64,000 nucleotides of DNA from Candidatus Pelearchaeum maunauluense (GTDB lineage: Archaea > Thermoproteota > Nitrososphaeria_A > Caldarchaeales > Caldarchaeaceae), in the NCBI GenBank assembly GCA_030059675.1, contig JANVYQ010000004.1, forward strand, positions 62,001 to 126,000, written 5' to 3'. The position numbers and the translations under genes were made by a program. The stretch's first letter is position 1. The number at the start of each line of letters is the position of its first letter. Below are positions 33,692-42,888 of this stretch, piece by piece. Under the pieces are notes generated by a model. The model saw nothing but the letters and a program-made list of their open reading frames with translations, was not told the DNA's origin and searched no databases.

Positions 33692-35665
33692 TTGAGGATA
33701 GTTGTGGTTGGAGCAGGAGTAATGGGACATGGAATAGCCGAGATATCTGCTCTTGCTGGATATGAAACAACACTAGTGGATATAAGTGATGATATACTCT
33801 CTAAAGCTCTCCAGAAGATTGAATGGAGTCTTAAGAAATTCGTTGAGAAGAAGCGTATAAGTGAGGAGCAGGCTAAGCAGGCTCTGGGAAGAATAAAAAC
33901 CACCACAGACTTGGCAGCGGCTTCACGGAACGCTGATGTCGTTATAGAGGCTGTGCCAGAAGATATAAACCTCAAGAAGAAGATATTCTCCACAATTGAC
34001 GCTAACGCCCCCGCAGGAGCTATACTGGCTACAAACACAAGCACGCTACCAATAAGTGAGATAGCCTCCGCAACCAAGCGGCCAGAACATGTTGTTGGCA
34101 TGCACTTCTTCAACCCACCACCCCTAATGCCACTGGTTGAAGTCATACGCGGCGAGAAGACAAGCGACGATGTGGTAAAGAAAACAGCGGAGCTTGCGAA
34201 GAGCTTCGGCAAGGAGGTGGTGATATGCCATAAAGATGTCCCTGGGTTTATCGTGAATAGAATCGTAGGCCCACTCCTGAACGAGGCTTGCTGGATGGTT
34301 CACCGCGGGGAGGCTACGCCTGTGGAGATTGACTCCGCTGTCCGCTATAAGGCAGGTCTCCCCATGGGCCTGCTTGAGCTTGCCGACTACACTGGGATAG
34401 ATGTAACATACCTGGCTGGCGAGTCTGTCAGGGCGCGCGACCCAGCTAATGTTCTCCCATGCCCGCTCTTCAAGGAGTATTATGAGAAGGGTAAGCTGGG
34501 CCAGAAGAGTGGTGAGGGCTTCTACAAGTATGGGAAGGGGATGTATGAAAGGCCTAGCATACCGCGCGAGGCTGGGGAGAAGCTTGACATAGTGCGCATA
34601 ATGGCTGTGGGAATAAACGCTGCGACGTGGCTTGTTCGGAATAGCGTGGCGTCGGTGGAGGATGTGGAGCGGGCTGTGAAACTCGGATTAGGATTCCCGA
34701 AGGGAATACTGGAGATGGCCGATGAGTGGGGGATAGACCGCGTGGTAGAGGTGCTCAACAACCTTCGCGAGAAATACGGCGACTACTACACTCCAGATCC
34801 GCTACTCACAAAGCTGGCTTCCGAGGGGAAACTGGGCGTGAAGGCTGGCGCCGGCTTCCACAGCTACGCAACGGGAGAGAAGAAATACAGCGAGATACTA
34901 GTTAGGAAGGAAGGCCATATAGCGTGGGTTATCCTCAATAGGCCGCAGAGGCTAAACGCCCTAACGCTCACGATGGCTGACGAGCTCATTGACGCGCTGG
35001 ACAAGCTTACGGCAGATAGCGGCGTCCGTGTTATAGTTTTACGCGGGGCAGGAGACCGCGCATTCTCGGCAGGGGCTGACGTAACAGCGTTCACCGAAGT
35101 CCCAGCACCTCACGCGGTTGTAGAGCTTTCCCAGAAATTCCAAGCCATGATGGACAAGGTTGAGGCTACACCAAAACCAGTAATCGCAGCTATAGATGGC
35201 TTCGCATTAGGTGGGGGATGTGAGCTTATACAGGCGTGTGATTTTAGAATCGCAACCACGCGCTCGGAGTTCGGCCAGCCTGAGATAAGGCTTGGCCTAA
35301 TCCCAGGAGCAGGTGGAACGCAGAGGCTCGTAAAGCTCGTCGGCCTAGCCAAGGCCAAGGAGCTGGTCATGCTGGGAGAACGCATAAACGCTGAGGAAGC
35401 CCATCGAATAGGGCTCGTCAACAAACTTGTACCCCCAGAAAGGTTTGAGGAGGAGGTGAGGAGCTTCGCCAACAAACTCGCAGAAATGCCGCCCATAGCC
35501 CTAAAGGCGGCCAAACTAGCCCTAAACTACGGCACACAGTCGCCGCTCTCAACAGGCCTAACACTGGAAAGAGGACTATTCAGCCTCCTCTTCTCAACAA
35601 AAGACTTCATGGAGGGGGTGTCGGCATTCCTATCCAAACGAAAACCAGAATTCAAGGGTGAGTAA
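33692..35665 (+). CDS. 3-hydroxyacyl-CoA dehydrogenase/enoyl-CoA hydratase fusion
   Basis: A 657-residue bifunctional enzyme. The N-terminal Rossmann domain starts VVVGAGVMGHGIAEISALAG; the dehydrogenase motifs NTSTLPISEIA, GMHFFNPPP and CHKDVPGFIVNR (about residues 115-195) follow, then a second 3HCDH C-terminal domain to about 400. The crotonase domain spans about 410-657 with AFSAGADVTAF and FALGGGCELIQACDFRIA (oxyanion hole) and PEIRLGLIPGAGG. It performs two steps of fatty acyl-CoA beta-oxidation, or the equivalent steps of an autotrophic hydroxybutyrate pathway. SCP2 protein follows. Confidence 0.92.
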   Translation: MRIVVVGAGVMGHGIAEISALAGYETTLVDISDDILSKALQKIEWSLKKFVEKKRISEEQAKQALGRIKTTTDLAAASRNADVVIEAVPEDINLKKKIFSTIDANAPAGAILATNTSTLPISEIASATKRPEHVVGMHFFNPPPLMPLVEVIRGEKTSDDVVKKTAELAKSFGKEVVICHKDVPGFIVNRIVGPLLNEACWMVHRGEATPVEIDSAVRYKAGLPMGLLELADYTGIDVTYLAGESVRARDPANVLPCPLFKEYYEKGKLGQKSGEGFYKYGKGMYERPSIPREAGEKLDIVRIMAVGINAATWLVRNSVASVEDVERAVKLGLGFPKGILEMADEWGIDRVVEVLNNLREKYGDYYTPDPLLTKLASEGKLGVKAGAGFHSYATGEKKYSEILVRKEGHIAWVILNRPQRLNALTLTMADELIDALDKLTADSGVRVIVLRGAGDRAFSAGADVTAFTEVPAPHAVVELSQKFQAMMDKVEATPKPVIAAIDGFALGGGCELIQACDFRIATTRSEFGQPEIRLGLIPGAGGTQRLVKLVGLAKAKELVMLGERINAEEAHRIGLVNKLVPPERFEEEVRSFANKLAEMPPIALKAAKLALNYGTQSPLSTGLTLERGLFSLLFSTKDFMEGVSAFLSKRKPEFKGE

Positions 35666-35697
35666 TGGATATAGCATAGCGGGTAGCGTGGAGATAC

Positions 35698-36045
35698 GTG
35701 AGCGGAGAGGACGCATTACAGGTTTTGAGCACGATAGTGGCTAGGGCTAATGATATTCAGGAGATTAAGCAGAAGATAGCCAACTGGGATAAGGTCTTTC
35801 AGTTTAAGCCAAGCGATGCAGAGCCCTTCATACTACAGGCTGTAAACGGTGTTCTCAACGTTAGCAGGGGATTACACCCAAACCCGACAGCAACGCTTGA
35901 GGCGTCGCACCAAGACCTGCTGGCTATGATGAAGGGAGAACTGGACCCCGTCAAGGCTTTCTTCTCGGGGAGGCTTAAGATAAAGGGCGATGTCTTCGCC
36001 ACGCAGGAGCTAAACTCCATACTCCGGACAGTCCAGAAGAAATAG
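35698..36045 (+). CDS. SCP2-like sterol/acyl carrier protein
   Basis: A 115-residue SCP2-domain protein starting at GTG: WDKVFQFKPSDAEPFILQAVNGVLNV, then EASHQDLLAMMKGELDPVKAFFSGRLKIKGD (part), which is the conserved end of the lipid-binding pocket. It sits 32 bases behind the acyl-CoA dehydrogenase/hydratase and is likely to carry its fatty acyl substrates. Confidence 0.82.
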   Translation: MSGEDALQVLSTIVARANDIQEIKQKIANWDKVFQFKPSDAEPFILQAVNGVLNVSRGLHPNPTATLEASHQDLLAMMKGELDPVKAFFSGRLKIKGDVFATQELNSILRTVQKK

Positions 36046-36063
36046 CAAGCAACAGAGGTGGCT

Positions 36064-36435
36064 TCATACCTTCCTTAGATAGCGGCCCAGCTCTTCTATC
36101 GTATTTATCCCTAAGCGTCTCGCTGCTGAGAGCTTGCGGTAGTAGAAGAGGTCTACATTTATTCCCTGGCTCGTTAGCTCCCTTACTATGTGCTTGGTCA
36201 TTTTCTCGCCTTCGCGGTCAAAGTCTAGCAACAGTATTACTCGTTTGTTGATGTGTTGTGTGAAGATTGTTCTCCTGAGCTCGCGGAGGAGTATTACCTT
36301 CCCAGCTACGCCCAGCATTGTTAGGGCGTGTCTATCCCGCTCTCCCTCCACTAGAATAACTGCTCCTTCATCCACATCAATTCTAAGCTTCTCCACTAGA
36401 CCAATCAACTCCTCTACTTTCTCATACCTCCCCAT
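36064..36435 (-). CDS. Toprim-domain protein (UPF0292-like)
   Basis: About 123 residues. The Toprim acidic motifs are VILVEGERDRHAL (Glu) and VILLLDFDREGEK (DxD), separated by LRRTIFTQH. Small archaeal Toprim proteins of this type are related to primase and topoisomerase nucleotidyl-transfer folds but are of unknown function. The start giving MGRYEKVEELIGLVEK was chosen since the Toprim core begins shortly after; a longer reading adds 24 residues. Confidence 0.75.
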   Translation of the reverse strand: MGRYEKVEELIGLVEKLRIDVDEGAVILVEGERDRHALTMLGVAGKVILLRELRRTIFTQHINKRVILLLDFDREGEKMTKHIVRELTSQGINVDLFYYRKLSAARRLGINTIEELGRYLRKV

Positions 36436-36697
36436 ATACCCAATAAACAGAAAACCAACCCCATATTTTAGCGGTTCAATCACCATATTGAAGCAATGGA
36501 ATACCACCCCATTCTTTTGAAAAATGCCAGAAACTGATTAGAACTATACTAGAATCTAGGTTTGATTTTCATTTTGCATGGGAGAGGTGGCTGAAAGTGC
36601 GGCTTCGGTATTGTTTTAGAGATACTGCGGTATTACCAAGCCTTATCCATAAGCGCGTGAGCAGCGTAGCCTCAAGATAGGAGGTGAGGACGAAAGG

Positions 36698-36844
36698 ATG
36701 AAGGTTGTAACAGTTCACCTGCCAGAACCGTACCTTGAGGCTATAGACGAGCTGGTGAGGCGGCGTCTTTATCCAAACCGAGCCGAGGCAATAAGGATGG
36801 CCGTAAGAGACTTCATACGCGAGGAGGTTCAGGTGAGTGAGTGA
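36698..36844 (+). CDS. ribbon-helix-helix (CopG-like) regulator overlapping ftsZ
   Basis: A 48-residue protein with the RHH pattern: MKVVTVHLPEPYLEAIDELV (strand, then helix) and RRLYPNRAEAIRMAVRDFI (turn and second helix). GATAGGAGGTGAG lies about 10-20 bases upstream as an RBS. Its 3' end overlaps the GTG start of ftsZ by 8 bases, so the two are translated together. RHH proteins bind DNA as dimers; it may control this operon. CTAGAATCTAG at 36549-36559 is a short palindrome upstream that could be a site, weakly supported. Confidence 0.75.
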   Translation: MKVVTVHLPEPYLEAIDELVRRRLYPNRAEAIRMAVRDFIREEVQVSE

Positions 36845-37928
36845 GCCATACTACCCTGAACCTGAGTTGGAGGAAGTAAGGATAAGGCTGATCGGCGTAG
36901 GCGGCGCTGGCTGCAACACAATAAACCGCCTAGCAACCAACGGCCTACGAGGCGTCTTCACAGTCGCCGTTAACACAGACTTACAGCATCTTGACCTTAC
37001 GCGCGCTGATAAGAAAATCCTGCTGGGCAAGACCGTAACACGGCTACGTGGCTCAGGCAGCGACCCCATAAAGGGGAGGATGGCTGCCGAGGAAGCGATT
37101 GAAGACATAAGGAAAGTTGTGCAGGATGCGGATATAGTCTTCATAGCTGCCGGCCTGGGTGGAGGAACTGGGACAGGCGCTGCGCCCATCGTGGCTTCTG
37201 TGGCGCGTGAAGAGGGAGCTACCGTCGTAGGCGTCGTAACTCTGCCGTTTAAGTTTGAGGGTATAGTGAGGAAGCGCATAGCATTAGGGGGGCTTGAGGA
37301 GCTTAAGAAAGAATGTAACGCCGTCGTCGTAGTGGATAACAACAAGCTACTAGAACTATATCCGCAGCATGGGCTCAAGACAGCATTCAGCCTAGCTGAC
37401 GAGGTGATAAGCAACATGATTCAGAGCATAACAGAGTCAATATCAAGGCCAGGTCTAATAAACATAGACTACGCAGACTTTAAGACAATCGTATCACGCG
37501 GCAAGTTGGCATCGTTGGGTATGGGTAGGTCATCATCGCCCAACAGAGCTGAGGAGGCAACGTTCAACGCGCTGCAATCACCGTTGTTAGACGCCTCTTA
37601 CGAAGGCCTCTCTGGAGCCATAGTGCACGTTACAGGTGGCGAGGATATGCAGCTCGCTGAGGCGGCGCGGCCTGCTGAGATAGTCTCCGAGCTGATGGAT
37701 GATGAGGGCTTGGTAATCTGGGGAGCGCGTATAGATAACTTCTACTCATCAACAATGCAGGTATCGCTGATACTCACAGGGCTCTCCAGCACACCCCAGC
37801 TAGTTGAGATTAACGAGATGACAAACGAAGCGGCTGCAAGCTCCAAGAGCGGCAATGGTCATCAGGAAGAGCTAAACCGCCTATTGGAGGAGCTGGGGAT
37901 AAAGACGGTATACCCCAACACCTCTTAA
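36837..37928 (+). CDS. ftsZ: cell division GTPase FtsZ
   Basis: A 363-residue tubulin-fold protein. The nucleotide site has IGVGGAGCNTINRL (residues 19-32), AVNTDLQHL and the tubulin signature GGGTGTG (108-114). The T7 synergy loop NIDYAD is at 209-214, so GTP hydrolysis in filaments should be intact. There is a short C-terminal tail with a basic-free, charged end (ELNRLLEELGIKTVYP) rather than the bacterial CCTP. It starts at GTG inside the RHH gene's end. It coexists with CdvB/CdvC and crenactin in this genome. Confidence 0.95.
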   Translation: MSEPYYPEPELEEVRIRLIGVGGAGCNTINRLATNGLRGVFTVAVNTDLQHLDLTRADKKILLGKTVTRLRGSGSDPIKGRMAAEEAIEDIRKVVQDADIVFIAAGLGGGTGTGAAPIVASVAREEGATVVGVVTLPFKFEGIVRKRIALGGLEELKKECNAVVVVDNNKLLELYPQHGLKTAFSLADEVISNMIQSITESISRPGLINIDYADFKTIVSRGKLASLGMGRSSSPNRAEEATFNALQSPLLDASYEGLSGAIVHVTGGEDMQLAEAARPAEIVSELMDDEGLVIWGARIDNFYSSTMQVSLILTGLSSTPQLVEINEMTNEAAASSKSGNGHQEELNRLLEELGIKTVYPNTS

Positions 37929-38011
37929 CAATCGTCATTTATTTTTTATTTTCTTATTTACGAGCATAGCTTATCTATAAGCGGCCAGCACGATAATCGG
38001 TCTGGTAGAAC

Positions 38012-38794
38012 ATGAGGCGTAGGCCTAGTCTTCTGCAGATAATCTACTCCAGGAGAACTGTTAGGCGTTTTAGCAAGAGTAAGCCTCTCTCTGAGGATGT
38101 TGTTAAGATGTTGGTTGAGGCTGGTCAGAGGGCTCCCTGCTACTATCAGGCGTATTCTGTTATATGGGTTAGGGATGAGGAGAGAATTAAGAGCTTAGCC
38201 GAGATATGTGATAGCGAGACTACACGCTCCATGATACTTAACGCCTCCGCAGTCCTGCTAATTTGTGTGGATTTCTACCGTCTTAGAGTGCTTTTAAACT
38301 CCCTCGGCCATCATCACATACTAAGCGAGGACAAGTTCCCCGTCGAGGCCTTCTATGGCGTATTCGAGACTGGGCTTATGGTTGAGAATATCTGCATAGC
38401 GGCCGAGGTTCTTGGACTCGGCTCTGCCTTGCTTGACTGCGCTCTCTTTGAGTGTGAGAGGATAGCGCTTCTCTTCCAGCTTCCTCACGGCGTTATACCT
38501 GCTGCTATACTTTGCGTGGGTGAGAAGGGTGAAAACCCGCCGCCACGTCCGCGCTGGCCGCTGGAGCACGTGCTCCATATAGATGCGTATAAGCCTGTGC
38601 AGGCCGAAGATGTAGAGGCCTATCTAGACCTATCAGAGAAAATTCTCGCCTCCGAGGGGTATCTGAGAAAATACGCGGAATGGAATGGTAGCTACACTGA
38701 ATATTTGATGGAACGAACATTATTGACGAAGGAGATTAAGAAAACCTACGACGCAATAGCTTCATTCTTGACGCGCAATGGCCTTAAGCTCTGA
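38012..38794 (+). CDS. nitroreductase-fold flavoprotein
   Basis: A 260-residue protein. IIYSRRTVRRFSKSKPLSEDVVKMLVEAGQRAPCYYQAYSV is the FMN-binding start of the nitroreductase fold (given here in outline), and GLMVENICIAAEVLGLGSALLD the central helix. The C-terminal 70 residues add a helical extension with several acidic and aromatic residues (YLDLSEKILASEGYLRKYAEW). Substrate unknown. It is separate from the smaller paralogue near 5 kb. Confidence 0.75.
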   Translation: MRRRPSLLQIIYSRRTVRRFSKSKPLSEDVVKMLVEAGQRAPCYYQAYSVIWVRDEERIKSLAEICDSETTRSMILNASAVLLICVDFYRLRVLLNSLGHHHILSEDKFPVEAFYGVFETGLMVENICIAAEVLGLGSALLDCALFECERIALLFQLPHGVIPAAILCVGEKGENPPPRPRWPLEHVLHIDAYKPVQAEDVEAYLDLSEKILASEGYLRKYAEWNGSYTEYLMERTLLTKEIKKTYDAIASFLTRNGLKL

Positions 38795-38834
38795 AAAGTT
38801 ATAATTATGGAATTACATCAACGACGCGACATAC

Positions 38835-39899
38835 ATGCAACTAGAAGAACAGGTTAACGCGCTATTAGAAAGTTATAGCAAATTAATTGATGATGCCATA
38901 GGGAAGATAGTGCCACAAGAGTTTGATATCCGCTCATTATTATCATATTTGGGAGAGCCCAAATACGAGTATGAGCTGGTAGCGGTTAATGAGGGAATAA
39001 CAAAACCATTCTGGGACCTCATAACGCGGGGGGGTAAGCGCTGGAGGCCAGCTCTGATGCTGCTTACCTATCAAGCCCTCGGCGGCAAGTTGGAGCAGGT
39101 GATTGAATACGCGGCTATACCTGAGATAATCCACAACGCCACGCTAATAGTTGATGATGTTGAGGATAATAGCCAAATGCGCCGTAATAAGCCGTGCATA
39201 CATAGGATATACGGTGTTGATATAGCGATAAACGCTGGGAACACACTCTACTACCTACCAATATTATATATATTAAAGAATGTGGAGGAGGGGAAGAGGT
39301 GTAGGATACTTCAGGCATATGTGCGTCAGATGACGTATCTAAGCATAGGCCAGGCTATGGACATAGCTTGGCATCGTGGGCTGATGGGGGAGATAAGTGA
39401 GAACCAGTATCTCCAGATGTGCGCCTTCAAGACTGGTTCGGTCTCCAAGTTCGCTGTAGAGCTTGCATGTATATTCGCTGATGCTGACGCCAAGACCACT
39501 GCAGCGCTATCTGACTTTGGCGAGACTGTCGGCGTGGCTTTCCAGATACAGGACGACCTCCTCAACCTCGTTGGGGAGGAAGCCAAGTATGGAAAGGAGG
39601 TTGGCGGAGATATAACCGAAGGGAAACGAACATTAATGGTTGTTTATGCTCTTAGAAACCTACCCGCCGATGAGCGGGAGAGGCTTAAGCAGATACTTGA
39701 TAAGCATACGACAGATAAGCGGGAGATTGAAGAGGCTATATCGCTAATCAAGAAGTCTGGGGCTATAGAGTATGCGCAGAAGGTTGCGCGTAGATTGATG
39801 CTTGAATCGTGGGCTAGGGCTGATGAGGTTCTCCCACCTTCCGACGCAAAGAACAACCTAAGACTCTTAGCGGAATACTTGATTGAGCGTAGTAGGTGA
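38835..39899 (+). CDS. polyprenyl diphosphate synthase (geranylgeranyl type)
   Basis: A 354-residue trans-isoprenyl diphosphate synthase. GGKRWRPAL precedes the first aspartate-rich motif VDDVED (106-111), and FQIQDDLLNLVGEEAKYGKE carries the second. GGDITEGKRTLMVVYAL follows. It condenses IPP with allylic diphosphates, making C20 or longer chains for archaeal ether lipids or carrier lipids; chain length cannot be read. The HAD gene follows after 7 bases. Confidence 0.9.
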   Translation: MQLEEQVNALLESYSKLIDDAIGKIVPQEFDIRSLLSYLGEPKYEYELVAVNEGITKPFWDLITRGGKRWRPALMLLTYQALGGKLEQVIEYAAIPEIIHNATLIVDDVEDNSQMRRNKPCIHRIYGVDIAINAGNTLYYLPILYILKNVEEGKRCRILQAYVRQMTYLSIGQAMDIAWHRGLMGEISENQYLQMCAFKTGSVSKFAVELACIFADADAKTTAALSDFGETVGVAFQIQDDLLNLVGEEAKYGKEVGGDITEGKRTLMVVYALRNLPADERERLKQILDKHTTDKREIEEAISLIKKSGAIEYAQKVARRLMLESWARADEVLPPSDAKNNLRLLAEYLIERSR

Positions 39900-39906
39900 G
39901 TAAAGA

Positions 39907-40569
39907 ATGACTATAACAGCGTTAAGCTTTGACTGCTATGGGACATTAATAGACTGGGAAAAGGGTATGCGCGACGCCTTTCAGCGAGTCATATCACGAC
40001 GCAGCTTAACGGTGGACGTTGAGCAGATGATTAGGCGATACATAGAGATAGAGCTTGAAGTTGAGGGGGAGACGTATAGAAAGTATAAAGATGTTCTAAG
40101 AATATCTACGCGTAGGTTGCTTGAGGAAATGGATATGGAGCCTTCAGCCGACGATGAGAACGTGCTTGTCGAGACCCTTCCGAGATGGCCGCCGTTTCCT
40201 GAAACTAGAGAAACGCTCAAAAGTCTTCGGGAGAAGGGGCTGAAGCTCATAATCCTCTCAAACGTGGATGACGATCTAATCAAAGGCTCCGTAGAGCTCA
40301 TAGGCGTGGAGTTTGACGATATAATAACCGCGGAACAGACACGCTCCTACAAGCCCGCCTATGGTCACTGGCTTAGGATGCTGGAAGCTCATAAGCTGGA
40401 GAAAGAACAGGTAATCCATGTGAGTGCGAGCTACGTACATGACATAATACCCGCCAGCAGGCTTGGTTTTAGGACTGTTTGGATAAACCGTAAAAACGAA
40501 ACACCCCGGGGCAGGCCTGTGCATAGCTACGAGTTCCCAGATTTGAGTCCTCTACCTACGCTCTTTTAA
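39907..40569 (+). CDS. HAD-superfamily hydrolase, haloacid dehalogenase-like
   Basis: A 220-residue protein. Motif I is LSFDCYGTLIDWEKG (Asp nucleophile at residue 9), motif II LIILSNVDD and motif III SYKPAYGHW with SASYVHDIIPAS. The cap is helical (residues 15-85). It follows the prenyl synthase by seven bases and is probably co-transcribed; phosphatase or dehalogenase activity on an unknown substrate. A link to prenyl phosphate turnover would be speculation. Confidence 0.82.
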   Translation: MTITALSFDCYGTLIDWEKGMRDAFQRVISRRSLTVDVEQMIRRYIEIELEVEGETYRKYKDVLRISTRRLLEEMDMEPSADDENVLVETLPRWPPFPETRETLKSLREKGLKLIILSNVDDDLIKGSVELIGVEFDDIITAEQTRSYKPAYGHWLRMLEAHKLEKEQVIHVSASYVHDIIPASRLGFRTVWINRKNETPRGRPVHSYEFPDLSPLPTLF

Positions 40570-40604
40570 CGCCTTTATACCTCCGATAACGCGTATGAGA
40601 ACTG

Positions 40605-41105
40605 ATGAGTCAGAACGGCTCAATAAAGCTGGATATAGTGGATATAAAGCCTCCAGAGGGCTGTAATGTGGTGCTTGGAATATCCCACTTCATAAAAACC
40701 GTGGAAGACATCTATGAGGCGGTGGTGAATACCGTCCCTGGAGCTAAGTTTGGGATTGCCTTCGCGGAGGCAAGCGGCCCCTGCTTGGTGCGCCATGAAG
40801 GGACTGATGAGGAGCTTAGGAAGCTCGCCGCGGAGACCATGCTACGCCTAGCTTGCGGGCATACGTTTCTAATAATAATGCGCGGTATGTATCCGATTAA
40901 TATCATGGGCAGGCTGAAGAGCGTGCCTGAGGTTTGTACAATACTCGCTGCAACGGCCAACCCCCTTCAGGTGATTGTAGCAGAGACAGAGCAGGGTCGC
41001 GGTGTGATAGGCGTGGTGGATGGCTACAAGTCTAAGGGGATAGAGGACGAGCAGCATATAAGGGAGAGGAGAGAGTTCCTGAGAAAGATAGGCTACAAGT
41101 TCTAG
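40605..41105 (+). CDS. adenosine-specific kinase-like protein (DUF355)
   Basis: A 166-residue protein closely following the DUF355 pattern: [59 protein letters not shown] and [24 protein letters not shown] (parts). The family was structurally characterised in Pyrobaculum as an adenosine-specific kinase. Stand-alone gene; start ATG after GAACTGATG-like leader. Confidence 0.83.
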   Translation: MSQNGSIKLDIVDIKPPEGCNVVLGISHFIKTVEDIYEAVVNTVPGAKFGIAFAEASGPCLVRHEGTDEELRKLAAETMLRLACGHTFLIIMRGMYPINIMGRLKSVPEVCTILAATANPLQVIVAETEQGRGVIGVVDGYKSKGIEDEQHIRERREFLRKIGYKF

Positions 41106-41135
41106 GAAACTCTCTTAAGAGGATTATTATCAGCA

Positions 41136-41186
41136 CGGGTATTTTTCTTCACAGCGCGGCGAAGCGCTCAGCAATACCCGCTCACA
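41136..41186 (+). other. stem-loop with H/ACA-like geometry, or a transcription-end hairpin
   Basis: CGGGTATT and AATACCCG form an 8-bp stem; inside, AGCGC/GCGCT closes a GGCGAA loop, leaving an internal loop of 9 and 4 bases. ACA follows the lower stem by three bases, and the distance from the upper stem to ACA is 15 bases, as in H/ACA guides. The upper stem is short and no kink-turn is evident, so a simple terminator-like hairpin is equally possible. It lies between two genes. Confidence 0.3.
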
Positions 41187-41215
41187 TCACCGAATAGCAT
41201 GCCTCTATGACACTA

Positions 41216-41359
41216 TTAAGGCTTTACGCCCTTCTTTAACTGGCCTCTCTCAACCATCACGCTATGCCCTCTGTCGCAGAACAGGATAACGCCTTGTGGA
41301 AGCTCCTTCATCATAACGCTCTCCTTCTCCACACGGCAGATAGGGCATGTGAAGCGCAT
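41216..41359 (-). CDS. very small zinc-knuckle protein
   Basis: A 47-residue protein: RFTCPICRVEKESVMMKELP followed by VILFCDRGHSVMVERGQL gives a CxxC...C-x2-GH zinc-binding pattern, and the end is basic (LKKGVKP). A TATA-like CTTAAATACG lies about 30 bases upstream. The function is unknown; such mini-proteins are widespread in archaea and often missed in annotation. Confidence 0.6.
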   Translation of the reverse strand: MRFTCPICRVEKESVMMKELPQGVILFCDRGHSVMVERGQLKKGVKP

Positions 41360-41437
41360 AGATTAGACAGCTCCATATACGTATTTAAGTGATAATGGAC
41401 AATGCAAATAACCTGTATCAAATCCTAGGGGGAGGAG

Positions 41438-41899
41438 ATGGGTATGAATAGGGTTAAGGTTGGTGATTTGGCTCCAGACTTCACCCTCCCCTCGCATGAT
41501 GGCGGAGTAGTTAGGCTAAGCAGCCTGCGAGGCCATCATGTTGTCCTCTTCTTCTATCCTAAAGACGGCTCGCCTGGATGTACGCGAGAAAACTGCCTCG
41601 TTAGAGATAGGTTGGACGAGTTTAAGGAGCTTGACGCGGTGGTTATCGGTATAAGTAAAGACAGCCTAGATAAGCACAAGCGTTTCGCAGAGAGGTATAA
41701 GCTAACCCACCTACTCCTAAGCGATGCTGATGGAGAAGTTTCACGCCGATACGGGGCTTTAGGCTTCCTAGGACTGTTCACCAGGAGAATTACATTTGTA
41801 ATAGACAGGAATGGCGTAATAAGATATATCCATCAATCCATTAACCCAGCCTCCCACGTAGAGGCGGCTCTAAAAGCATTAAGAGAGATAACGTCTTAA
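41438..41899 (+). CDS. peroxiredoxin (BCP/AhpC-TSA family)
   Basis: A 153-residue thioredoxin-fold peroxidase. GDLAPDFTLPSHDGG is followed by VVLFFYPKDGSPGCTRENC, with the peroxidatic Cys in PGCT and a second Cys five residues later, the BCP arrangement. FVIDRNGVIRYI is the conserved strand. It reduces peroxides. RBS GGGGGAGG precedes the ATG. No dedicated reductase is adjacent. Confidence 0.9.
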   Translation: MGMNRVKVGDLAPDFTLPSHDGGVVRLSSLRGHHVVLFFYPKDGSPGCTRENCLVRDRLDEFKELDAVVIGISKDSLDKHKRFAERYKLTHLLLSDADGEVSRRYGALGFLGLFTRRITFVIDRNGVIRYIHQSINPASHVEAALKALREITS

Positions 41900-41957
41900 A
41901 GCTTATTAATAGTAAGCGTCAAACTTATTACAAAGACTTAATGCCTCTAGTAAGTGG

Positions 41958-42257
41958 GTGAGCCAACAAGAGATGCCTGATAAACGGGATGTCAAGCTCG
42001 CTAAAATTGTGATAGATATTTTAAAACCCCATATGCCTCCGCTGGTGGATTTCACCAAAGAAATCGCAAACGTAGATGGGCTTCTCCGCGTTGATGCGAC
42101 AATCGTTGAGGTTGATACAGAGACGGAGTCAGTCAAACTGACGGTAGAGGGAAACGACATAAACTTGGAGAAGTTGCTGGAGATTATAAAGAAGATGGGC
42201 GCCGCAATACATAGTATTGACCAGGTAGTGGCGGAGAGACCAATAAGACAAAGATGA
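41958..42257 (+). CDS. DUF211-family protein
   Basis: A 99-residue ferredoxin-like fold protein. KIVIDILKPHMPPLVDFTKEIANVDGLLRVDATIVEVD (outline), SVKLTVEGNDI and GAAIHSIDQVVAE are the DUF211 family landmarks. Archaeal DUF211 proteins form oligomers and bind metal; physiological role unknown. A possible metal link is suggested by the iron/manganese transporter family gene 26 bases downstream. Starts at GTG. An opposite-strand reading across the same bases is a shadow. Confidence 0.82.
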   Translation: MSQQEMPDKRDVKLAKIVIDILKPHMPPLVDFTKEIANVDGLLRVDATIVEVDTETESVKLTVEGNDINLEKLLEIIKKMGAAIHSIDQVVAERPIRQR

Positions 42258-42282
42258 GATGACGCGGCTGGTGAGCGCATGA

Positions 42283-42888
42283 TTGTTAAAACTCATTAAA
42301 GCCCTCCTAGTACGTATCTCGCGTTTCCTAAAGTACTCAGGTAAGGATGTTATTGCGCGCCGCTATTTTGTCTTAAGCGTCTTTGACGGAACCCTAGCCG
42401 CCTTCGGGATAGTTGTTGGGGCTAACTTTGTGAGGGGCACAAGCCCAGCCACGATAGTGGCCGCTGGTATAGGGGCCGCCGTGGCCATGCTCATATCAGG
42501 TGTTACTGGGAGTTTCATGACTGAGACTGCCGAGAGTAAGAAGAGGTTGAAGGAGATTGAGGAAGCCATGTTGGCCGACATGGATGAGAGCATAGTTGCG
42601 GAGGCTGGAAGCTACGGCGCTATAATAGCAGCGCTCATCAACGGCTTGGCTCAATTCGCAGCGGCAACAACTGTGCTCCTACCATACATAATATCACTAT
42701 TCTACCCAACAATAGTGGGGATAGCGCTCTACGCCTCCTTCGCGATAGCTCTGGCCATGATATTCACTCTGGGAACGATACTAGCCAAGGTATCGCGCCA
42801 GAATATACTCGATATGAGTATAAAGATGCTCGCGGTCGGGCTTCTCGCCATAATGCTGATACTCCTACTACAGTTCTTCGCTGGCTAG
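42283..42888 (+). CDS. VIT1/CCC1-family membrane transporter
   Basis: A 201-residue membrane protein: [22 protein letters not shown] is the metal-binding first helix of the vacuolar iron transporter family, [17 protein letters not shown] the charged cytoplasmic hairpin, and three or four helices follow. Members move Fe(II) or Mn(II). Coupled in order to DUF211. Starts at TTG; stop shares CTAG with mtnA. Confidence 0.83.
   Translation: MLKLIKALLVRISRFLKYSGKDVIARRYFVLSVFDGTLAAFGIVVGANFVRGTSPATIVAAGIGAAVAMLISGVTGSFMTETAESKKRLKEIEEAMLADMDESIVAEAGSYGAIIAALINGLAQFAAATTVLLPYIISLFYPTIVGIALYASFAIALAMIFTLGTILAKVSRQNILDMSIKMLAVGLLAIMLILLLQFFAG

Noticed and set aside
33664..34212. Minus-strand reading of 182 residues opposite the acyl-CoA dehydrogenase
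   Set aside because: Shadow of a strongly supported gene, with biased composition.
41906..42280. Minus-strand reading opposite the DUF211 gene
   Set aside because: Low-complexity shadow; the plus strand carries a recognisable family.
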